A DNA stretch of 64,000 nt from Aedes albopictus (lineage: Eukaryota > Arthropoda > Insecta > Diptera > Culicidae): contig NC_085137.1 in NCBI RefSeq assembly GCF_035046485.1, forward strand, positions 374,294,706 to 374,358,705, written 5' to 3'. The notes under the pieces are model-generated. The model was given only the letters and a program-made list of their open reading frames with translations. It had not been told where the DNA came from and did no database searches. Below are positions 56,535-64,000 of the stretch, in pieces. How positions within the stretch are numbered: the first letter of the stretch is position 1; each line of letters starts with the position of its first letter. Position numbers and translations under genes: made by a program.

Positions 56535-57049
56535 CACGGTGTCAAAATTTCGATTATTATCGAACTTCCATGTACCTCGGATCTTTCTTCACAGAAAGTC
56601 AGCATTTTGGCTATACTTTATAATTGGAAAGTTTTAAAATATTCCATCGGGGAAATTTTGATTTATCTAAGTTTTTGGCAGGGGGAGCGACACTAGTTTT
56701 GCCAAGCCAAAAAACCCCAAAAAAAGCTGAAAAAAGCCCAAAAAAGTCGCTAAAACCCGCAAAAGTTTTGCAGGTTTTACCGGGTTTTTTCGACTTTTTT
56801 GGGGGTTTTTCGGCTTGGCAAAACTAGTGTCGCTCCCCCCGGTTTTTGGCTATTTTCCATACTAAAATTAATTAAATACTGATTTTAACCAAAAAACGTC
56901 CCATACAAAATGTATGGGAAATTTTTCACCGATGAAATATTTTCTCGTCTTCCGATTATGAATAGGTATATAGCCCAAATACTAACAATTTCCGAAGAAA
57001 AATCCGAGGTACATGAAAGTTCGATATAAATCGAGATTTTGACACCGTG
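56535..57049. mobile_element. Fold-back element with nested hairpin
   Basis: CACGGTGTCAAAATTTCGAT ... ATCGAGATTTTGACACCGTG, with the inner match TGTACCTCGGAT / ATCCGAGGTACA. Inside, at 56681-56839, GGGGGAGCGACACTAGTTTT and TTGCC pair with their complements (AAAACTAGTGTCGCTCCCCC); the middle of that hairpin is rich in AAAACCC/GGGTTTT. Confidence 0.7.
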
Positions 57050-57419
57050 GCGTTGAAATCTCACTCGGATTTTCCCCATACGCGCGCAAAAATTAAATTT
57101 AAATTTCAATCACACTTCCTGAGGAAACGAACAAAATTTCTCTAAGTCCAAATCGTAAACAACAAGGTCACGAAACGCCACACGAACAACGAACAATTTA
57201 TCTAGCAACCGCCGTATGCAGTGCCCTTTTCTTCACATCCTTCTTACAGCATCGTTTCGTAAAAATGCTGTCGGTTAAACAAATGTCAAAATTACTTACG
57301 GAAAAAGGAGGAATTTTACTTGAGCGCTCTACTTGGGAACTGGAAACTTAGCTTAACTATGAAAATTAAATAAATAGAGGAAACTTATCCAAGTCTTTTG
57401 CATACAGTAAACAAGTACA
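57050..57419. other. 3' flank of the 57420 gene
   Basis: Nothing recognised apart from the expected 3' UTR. Confidence 0.4.
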
Positions 57420-58010
57420 TTATTCTTCTAAATCTTCTAATGTAGCTGCTTGCTCAATGTTAGAATGTGGTTTGTCTGATAGTTCCTTCGATTTTGATAC
57501 CTTTTCCACTGGAATAGCTCGCTCCTTTTGTGGTTCAGGGAGCGCTAATTTTGGTGCTGTAATTGTAAGAACCCCATCCGAGGACAACGTCGATGCAATT
57601 TTTTCACTGTCGTATCCTTCTGGCAGTTGATATCGGCGAATGAAATGCCTCAACACATATCCATTTTCGTCATTCTTGTCTTCGTGTTTGCCTTCTACAG
57701 TGACGAATTCACCCGTGGCTTTCACTGAGATTTCATCCGGTTTGTATTCATCGACGTTGATGTTGACTTTAAACTCGTCAGCCACTTTCTTAGCAACGAT
57801 TTCATCCCGGTTGTCTTCGCTGGAGCTCGATTGACGCCAACAGCGTTTCCGTCTGCACCGTCTTGGTAACGCATCTTCCAATGCGAGCAGGATATCCTCC
57901 GGAAAGAGATCGGATCTGGCCGATCGTTTGCTCAGGAAACGAGCTGGTCGGTGGTTGTCTTCCAAATAGTCATCGAATAAGTCACGGAGCAAAATAGGAA
58001 CAAGAGCCAT
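57420..58010 (-). CDS. Small heat shock protein, MALVP type (pair copy 2)
   Basis: A 196-residue intronless sHsp, duplicate of 39801-40391. MALVPILLRDLFDDYLED; the basic/Cys patch RRCRRKRCWR at 50-59 is unchanged; alpha-crystallin domain about 79-153 (EFKVNINVDEYKPDEISVKA, VEGKHEDKNDENGYVLRHFI, RRYQLPEGYDSEK); R125 equals alphaB-crystallin Arg120; IPV at 166-168; acidic end TLEDLEE. The first 66 codons are almost identical in nucleotides to copy 1, whereas the tail after the IPV motif is strongly changed (15 of the last 32 residues differ). It is divergent from 59057, with a 1.05-kb shared region. The ATG at 58010 has no in-frame upstream extension, supporting the same start in copy 1. Confidence 0.95.
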   Translation of the reverse strand: MALVPILLRDLFDDYLEDNHRPARFLSKRSARSDLFPEDILLALEDALPRRCRRKRCWRQSSSSEDNRDEIVAKKVADEFKVNINVDEYKPDEISVKATGEFVTVEGKHEDKNDENGYVLRHFIRRYQLPEGYDSEKIASTLSSDGVLTITAPKLALPEPQKERAIPVEKVSKSKELSDKPHSNIEQAATLEDLEE

Positions 58011-58155
58011 CTCTATGATGTTTTATACTGATTGATAACTGATTTGGGTTCGAACTTTATGTCTGGATTTTACGACTTTAGTTGTTTGCTTGAATGAAAA
58101 TCCGTTTGGATTTTAGCACTCTTCACGATGCGTATGTCTCTCAATTTTGAATGAT

Positions 58156-58251
58156 ACTGATATTAAACAGAGAGTGTCAGCAGCATTTTATATATTTGTG
58201 AGCAGTTCCAGTTCATTCGCTGCGATGCCTCTGGGTGTTGCTCGAATATTC
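58156..58251 (-). promoter_or_regulatory. Promoter of the 57420 gene
   Basis: Minus-strand TATATAAAA at 58194-58186, initiator TCAGT at 58160-58156, and HSE half-site GAATATTC at 58244-58251, conserved from copy 1. Confidence 0.68.
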
Positions 58252-58409
58252 GAATAAATTTCAAGAATGAACTAGGCGTGGGTAAAAGATTGCTTGGTAT
58301 GAAACAAATAACATTGTGTTTGTGCTGCAGGTAATCTCTAATTGATACTGTAATAGGGTCGTTGGGATAGGTCAGTATGATTTGTAACGGACCTATCTGT
58401 AAGCATCGA

Positions 58410-58422
58410 GAACATTCCAGAA
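58410..58422. promoter_or_regulatory. Perfect three-unit HSE in the shared promoter region
   Basis: GAA-TTC-GAA (GAACATTCCAGAA), identical to 40949-40961. Confidence 0.75.
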
Positions 58423-58565
58423 GATATGCTGGTAGAGCTACATAAGATTTTTTAAATAATATTTTTGAAGAATACTGGTACATTCATACTACCTTCCTCA
58501 AATTATAAGTGATAGTACAAACCTCACACACGAACATTGGTGTAAAAAACATATAAAATACAATA

Positions 58566-58689
58566 GGCTAGAGGAACTGGTTCACTTAGCGTGAATGAGG
58601 ATGAAGCATCTGTCACTTTACGCATTTTTTTTATATGAAGACCTATTTTGTCTCTTACGGTCAATTCATCCAATCCAGTTCCCCTAGCC
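58566..58689. mobile_element. TAGGCTAGAGGAACTGG-family MITE, TA target
   Basis: GGCTAGAGGAACTGGTTCAC ... CCAGTTCCCCTAGCC with TA at 58564-58565 and 58690-58691. The matching site in copy 1 (near 41250, ACAATTAGGCCTC) is empty and has a single TA. Confidence 0.85.
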
Positions 58690-58777
58690 TATTAGGCCTC
58701 AATGATTCATTCATGATATCTGTTTGAATGTAACTCAGAAATCTATTCGAATCAAAGTTTCATTCAAGAGAGTGCTA

Positions 58778-58923
58778 GAATGTTCATTGTTCATTTATGT
58801 TCACCATCAAGTTTGACTGGACTGGATTTTTCTGGTAACTTCATGAATATTCACAAAACTGTGATAATGACTCTCAGCACCGTGAGCAATAATATAAAAG
58901 GCGGAGGATTCATGCGCCTCAGT
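58778..58923 (+). promoter_or_regulatory. Heat shock promoter of the 59057 gene
   Basis: HSE half-site GAATGTTC at 58778-58785. Perfect three-unit HSE TTC-GAA-TTC at 58840-58852. TATAAAAGG at 58893-58901. Initiator TCAGT at 58919-58923. The layout is the same as upstream of 41632. Confidence 0.85.
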
Positions 58924-59056
58924 ATCAGTTCAACTAGAAATACGCAAACGGATACGTGGTTTATACACACCTACCTACAAGTAAACGTAAAGTGATACAT
59001 TCAAACAGTGGAAAAAAATAATTCAGTGAACAAGTTATCAGTGCATCCAAGGAAAA

Positions 59057-59650
59057 ATGTCGCTAATTCCGATTGTGTTCCGTGATTGGTGGGATGACTG
59101 CTGGGATACTCCCCTTCGAACATCCCAACTTCTGGATCAGCAGTTTGGCAGTGGAATCAGCGCTGACGATTTGCTAACGGCTCTCACCTCGGCAGCTGCT
59201 GCTCAGTCGGCATTGCAGAATCAAAGACGTTCACGTTACAACAGACCTTGGCGCAATTCAAGTTTCGCTGCCCGTCAGGATTCAGGATCAACGGTCAAGC
59301 TTGCCGACGACAAGTTCCAAATTAACCTCGATGTGCAGCAGTTTGCACCGGAGGAAATCTCGGTCAAGGCTACGGACAACAGCGTTATTGTAGAAGGCAA
59401 ACACGAGGAGAAAAAGGACGAACATGGATTCATCTCCAGACAATTTGTGCGTCGCTACATGCTGCCGGAAGGACACGATGCCAACCAAATTGTCTCGTCG
59501 CTCTCGTCGGATGGCATTCTGACGGTTACTGCTCCGAAGAAAGCATTGCCCGCGCCGGAAGGACCGAAGGCGATTCCGATTGTTCAAACCGGACAGCCGG
59601 CGAAGCAGCTGAAGGATGCCGAAAAGAAGGCGGTTGAAAACGGAAAATAA
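59057..59650 (+). CDS. Small heat shock protein, l(2)efl-like (pair copy 2)
   Basis: A 197-residue intronless sHsp holdase, duplicate of 41632-42225 with six residue changes. MSLIPIVFRDWWDDCWDTPL, DQQFGSGISADD, alpha-crystallin domain about 84-161 (VEGKHEEKKDEHGF, RQFVRRYMLPEGHDANQI, SSDGILTVTAP), R132 equals alphaB-crystallin Arg120, IPI at 173-175, end KKAVENGK. The 3' UTR is also related to copy 1, but is shorter near 59670. AATAAA at 59825-59830. Start chosen at the conserved MSLIP with the same leader (CAGTGCATCCAAGGAAAA) as copy 1. Confidence 0.96.
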   Translation: MSLIPIVFRDWWDDCWDTPLRTSQLLDQQFGSGISADDLLTALTSAAAAQSALQNQRRSRYNRPWRNSSFAARQDSGSTVKLADDKFQINLDVQQFAPEEISVKATDNSVIVEGKHEEKKDEHGFISRQFVRRYMLPEGHDANQIVSSLSSDGILTVTAPKKALPAPEGPKAIPIVQTGQPAKQLKDAEKKAVENGK

Positions 59651-59824
59651 GCATTTTTGAGGTCTGTCGCCACATCATTATAACGCTACCTCAACTTACA
59701 ATCTGGTTGCTTTTCAACAGTGACATTTACTTTGACTCGTTCCTAAACTTTGCCAAAAACTAAATAAGTTGCTATGCATAGAAAACATATATAATTTCAA
59801 AGTCTACGACTCAGGAATTTTAAG

Positions 59825-59830
59825 AATAAA
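59825..59830 (+). terminator. Polyadenylation signal of the 59057 gene
   Basis: AATAAA 175 nt after the stop, in the same context as 42415-42420. Confidence 0.65.
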
Positions 59831-59943
59831 ACAATTAGTTCTAAAATGTGCTGCTTTAGTCACCAATTTATTTGAGAAACATTCCCAGCGTACCCTTCTA
59901 ATAATGTGCACGCAGCGAGTAAATCATAGTTGGTTGGACATTA

Positions 59944-60402
59944 GGCCGTCCCTTATTTTGCAAAAATTGGAAATGTTATAAGTTCGTTAGTGGAAAATGA
60001 TCGTTTTAGCTTAGAAATGATCGTGTCAAAATTTGAAGTCCGTATCTCAAGGCTAAGTGGTTCCTCAAGGGGCCTAATGTTGTCAAAAATGGTATGGGGC
60101 CAAAAAAACATGAAATTTTTTTTTGACATAAGAACTAGTAGAGATATCGCAATTCTAAGCACATTTTTGGCCCTTCAGGGTCCTAAAATCACCGGTTTTA
60201 TTAGAATAGCGTATTTCGTCGAAAAAAAAATGTCATGTTTTTCTGGTCCCATACCATTTTTGACAACTTTAGGCCCCTTGAGGGACCACTTAGCCTTGAG
60301 ATACGGACTTCAAATTTTACCACGATCATTTCTTAGCTAAAATGATCATTTTCCATCAACGAACTTATTATATTTCCAAATTTCGCAAAATAAGGGGCGG
60401 GC
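59944..60402. mobile_element. Fold-back MITE, TA target
   Basis: GGCCGTCCCTTATTTTGCAA ... CGCAAAATAAGGGGCGGGC, TA at 59942-59943 and 60403-60404. Arms match through ATCTCAAGGCTAAGTGG and its complement to a loop near 60150-60210. It lies about 290 bp after the 59057 stop. Confidence 0.75.
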
Positions 60403-60469
60403 TACTGGTTATTCTAATGGTTTCATCGAACGGAGTGCCTCAGTAAAAAAAAAAATCCTAGAAGAAGTT

Positions 60470-63345
60470 TTCGATTCTGGAGCGATTCCTGAAAAAAAAA
60501 AATCTGAAGCCATTTCCGATTTATCTCTGGAGGAACGCCCGCACCAGAATCTTAGGATTCCTTCAGGATTTCTCCAAGAATTGCATGTGCGATTTCTTCA
60601 GGAATTCTTCCTGGGATTACTTCAGAAGTTTCTACAGGGATTCCTCCACAAATTATTCATTTGAAAATTGCTATAGGGATGCTCCTAAAAATTCATCCAG
60701 GGGTTCCTACAGAAATGCCTCTAGATATGTCTCTAGGAATTCTTCCAGATATTCTTCCAGGAATTCTTCTAGAGATTTCTCCAAGAGATTCTCCAGAGAT
60801 TCTTCCGGGAATCCGTGCAGGCATTCCTCTAGTATACCTCCAGGGATTCCTCCAAGAATTTCGCCAGGACTTCACACTCGGGAATTCCTTCTGTGATTCT
60901 TTCTGGCACAACTGATTTTAAAAATTCCCCCCTGAAACTCTCTTAGGATTCCTTCAGGAATTCTTCCTTGTATTCTCTAAGAAATTCCTCCAGGAATTTA
61001 TTTATTTCTTCCTCCGCGAACTGTTTAGATATTCCCTTAGGAATTCCTCTTGAAATTGCTTCCGGGATTCTTTCTGTAGTTTCTTCAGGAATTCCTCTAG
61101 GGATTTCTTCAGGAACTGCTACAGAGATTCCTCTACGAACTCTTCTAAGGATCAGTGTTGGTAAAATCACACTCAAAGCACACTCATGAACCGCTCTTGC
61201 AAACTTGCGTGCGATTCTGAATCATTTTCTCGCGCGCGAGATTCTCACGCAAAATCTCGCTCTCACGAGTCAAGCGCCGAAATCTCGTTCGCTTGTAAAA
61301 CGAATCCAAATCAATTTGAACGACATCCAATGTTGTTGTACGATAGGTTTGCCTTTGCTCTATCATATATTCCTAAAAACTTCGATGTAAATAATAAGGA
61401 CACCAAGAAATAACGCAATGAGTGAAATCGCGAGTCAACTCACGCACGATTTTTTCGGCGGTGAGTTTCGTGAGTCAAGAATCGCGCGTGAAACAACTCA
61501 AGCATGAGATTTGAGATTTTGAGTTTTTACCAACACTGCTAAGGATTCCTTAAGAATTTCTCAAAGAGTTCCATCTGTCGGGAATTACTCCTGGTATTCT
61601 CCTACGAATTTCTTAGGAGATTCCTCCAAAAATTTTCTCAAGAAATCAACCAGAAATTCTTCCCGGAATTCCTCTGGGAGTTCTTGTAGGGATTTCTCTA
61701 AAAATTACCCCAGGAATTCCTCCAGATATTCCGCCAGAAATTCCTCTAGGAATTCTTCGGAGATTTCTCCAGGAGTTCCTCAAGTGTTTCCCTCAGGAAT
61801 AGCTACAGGCATTTCTCTAGGGTATCCTCTAGGCATCCCTCCAAGACGTCCCTACAGGACTTCTTTCATGAATTCCTCTAAAAATTCTTCCAGGGATTCT
61901 TCCTTGGATTCTTGCAGAGATTTCTCCATGAATTCTTTCAGCAATTCCTGCAGTTATTCCTCTAAATATTCCTCCAGGAATTGCTTCAGGGACTCCTCCA
62001 GAATTCTTTCCAGGAATTCCCCATGAACTCATTCAGGAATTCTTCAAGGGATTCCTCCATGAATTTTTCCGGAGATTCCTACTATAATTCCTCCAAAGAT
62101 TTCTCCAGGAATTACATCAGGGATTCCTCCAAGAATTACTCCAAACATTCCTAGGCATTCTTCCAGGAATTAATCCAGAAGTTCTTCCAAGGGTTCCTCC
62201 TTGAATTCTTGCAAAGATTTCTCCAGGAATTGTTCCAGAGATTCCTCCTGCTATTCCTTCATTTATTCCTCCAGGAATTGCTTCAGGGACTCCTCCAGGA
62301 ATTGCTTCAGGGACTCCTCCAGGATTTCATCCAGGAATTTTTCCAGGGTCTCTTCGAGGAGTTCCTCCAGAAATAATCCCAGGAATTTCTTCAGGGATAT
62401 CTCCAAGAATTTAACCAGGAATTAATCTGGGAATTGCTTCATAAATTCTGTCAGAAATTCATCCAGGAATTTCCGCAAGAAATCCTTCAAGGATTCCTTC
62501 AGAAATTCGTCCTGGATTTTCCAGGGATTCCTCCAGAATTTTTTCCAGAATTTCCTCCGGGACATGCTGCAGGAATTCTACCAGGAATTCCACTATGAAT
62601 TCCTCCAGGAACTTCTTCAGGGATTTCCCCACGATTTTTTCCAGGGATTCGATCAGTAATTCCTTCGAGGATTTTTCCAGGGATTCCTTCAGAAATTTCT
62701 CTAGAGATTCCTACAGGAATTCTCAAGGGATTGCTACAGAAATTTCTCCCAGAGGTAATCTAGAGAATGCTCCAGAAATTCTTCCAGTAATTGTTTCATG
62801 AATTCCTCTAGAGATTCATCCAGGAATTTCTTCAGGGATTTTTCCAGCAATTTCCACAGGATTACCTCCAAGCATTCCTCCAGGATTTCATCCAAGAATT
62901 TCTCCAGGAACTACACCATGAATTTCTTCGAAAATTCATCCAGGAATTACTCCTGGACAACCATCAGAAACTCTTCCAGGAGATTTTTCGGGAATACCTT
63001 CAGGATTTTTTCAGGGATTATTCCAGGAATATTTCCAGGAATTGCTTCAGGGATTTCTTCACGATTTTATCCAGGGATTCCTCTAGGAAATCCTTCAAAG
63101 ATTCCTTCTGGAAATCCTCCAGAGTTTTTCCCAGGAAATCCTCCGGAAATTCCTCCAAGGATTCTTCCACGAAATTCTCTAGGGCTTTCTGCAGAAATTG
63201 TTCCAGGAAACTCGACAGGAATATCTTCAGGATTTTTTAGTGATTCCTCCAGGCATTCCTCCAGGAATTCTTCCAACCAGGAATTGCTTCAGGGATTTCT
63301 CCACAATTTTTATCCAGGGATTCCTCCAGAAATTCTCCAGAAATC
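60470..63345. repeat. Large minisatellite field, GGAATTCCTCCAGGAATT type
   Basis: Nearly 2.9 kb of degenerate 12-15 bp modules (GGGATTCCTCCAGGAATT and variants), interrupted by the MITE at 61153-61539. The Ser/Arg/Asn-rich and Ile/Pro/Gly-rich open frames on all strands (up to about 190 codons) are products of the periodicity. Confidence 0.85.
61153..61539. mobile_element. hAT-like MITE inside the minisatellite, 8-bp target duplication
   Basis: CAGTGTTGGTAAAATCACAC ... ACTCAAAATC-related right end TTTTTACCAACACTG. CTAAGGAT is duplicated at 61145-61152 and 61540-61547. Internal palindromes of TCTCGCGCGCGAGA type. The CAGTG start with an 8-bp duplication is typical of hAT-like elements. Confidence 0.8.
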
Positions 63346-63365
63346 TATATATTTATTAATTAAAA

Positions 63366-63503
<138 letters not shown>

Positions 63504-63689
63504 ATGCAGTGGCATACGTGGGACTTGCGAAAGAAAGATCCAATTTTGGTCGTCTAAGTTTTGTTCTGTTAATTTTCACCCAAGGAAGGTTTATGCGTCA
63601 AAAAACATGGCAAAATTGAGAGTTTTTGAAAATTGATCTTCCATACGTTTTGTGACCGGGGACTTGGTATTGGCTAGAAACTAGAAACG

Positions 63690-63734
63690 TCAAAAAACGC
63701 AGTAGGCAAGACAAAGTTTGCCGGGTACAGCTAG
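63690..63734 (+). mobile_element. Helitron 3' end, same family as 9326-9371
   Basis: GTCAAAAAACGCAGTAGGCA, hairpin GGCAA ... TTGCC, then GGGTACAGCTAG followed by T. The DNA between about 63505 and this point is unrelated to the minisatellite and may be the element body. Confidence 0.6.
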
Positions 63735-63739
63735 TATAG

Positions 63740-64000
63740 AAATATAAATAGAAATCTCCCAGAATTCCTCTTCAGATTCCTCCAGACATTCATCCAGTAA
63801 TTCTTTCAAGAATTTTCCTAGAGATTCATCCAGGAATGCCTGCAGCAATTTTCTATGAAATACTGTCTAGGAACCCCTCCAGTAATTACCTCAGGCATTT
63901 CTTCAAGAATTCCTTCAGGAATATGAATTTTCCTGGAATTGCTCCTGAACATCTTTAAGAAATTATGTCAGCAATTTCTCCAAGAATTTCTCCCGGAAAT
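63740..64000. repeat. Minisatellite continues to the window edge
   Basis: The same TTCCTCCAGGAATT family as 60470-63345, probably one field split by the (TA)n tract and the Helitron. Confidence 0.7.

Overview
The window looks like a piece of a mosquito chromosome, most probably an Aedes-type culicine. It combines a cluster of intronless l(2)efl/alpha-crystallin-type small heat shock protein (sHsp) genes with intergenic DNA made almost entirely of transposon debris: TA-target fold-back elements and MITEs, 8-bp-target hAT-like MITEs, Helitrons, non-LTR retrotransposon relics and degenerate minisatellites. That repeat style and the amount of it suggest Aedes. The species call is an inference from sequence style, not from a database match.

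The only well supported intact genes are eight single-exon sHsp genes of 192-197 codons, at 20087-20674 (-), 22051-22629 (+), 26286-26879 (+), 33387-33980 (-), 39801-40391 (-), 41632-42225 (+), 57420-58010 (-) and 59057-59650 (+). They fall into an 'MSLIP' type (20087, 26286, 41632, 59057), close to Drosophila l(2)efl, an 'MALVP/MAIVP' type (22051, 39801, 57420), and one divergent 'MVLIP' member (33387). Six of them form three head-to-head pairs of one MSLIP and one MALVP/MAIVP gene: 20087/22051, 39801/41632 and 57420/59057. The last two pairs are a segmental duplication about 17.5 kb apart. Identifiable promoters have a TATA-like box, mostly an arthropod TCAGT initiator, and heat shock elements (HSEs: alternating GAA/TTC units). 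Together the genes would supply cytosolic holdase chaperones under HSF control.

Layout. 1-20 kb has no intact gene: a PHD-finger ORF1 relic, several fold-back elements, a 5.8-kb TA-target fold-back carrying a 4.5-kb hAT-like insertion, and a tandem run of three minus-strand Helitron copies. 20-27 kb holds three sHsp genes, a nested MITE block and a long (CT)n tract. 27.7-31.8 kb holds two head-to-tail plus-strand Helitrons, the first carrying a GC-rich hAT-like MITE. 32.5-33.1 kb has two MITEs abutting on one TA. 33-42 kb has three sHsp genes. 42.6-47.6 kb has three large fold-back elements.

48.7-52.2 kb holds a fragment of reverse transcriptase and then a complete ORF1-only retroposon with flanking target duplications; its ORF is broken only by two TA-target insertions. 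54.7-56.3 kb is minisatellite. 57-60 kb is the last sHsp pair. 60-64 kb is a large GGAATTCCTCC-type minisatellite field with a hAT-like MITE, a (TA)n tract and a Helitron 3' end. No tRNA, rRNA or CRISPR array was seen.
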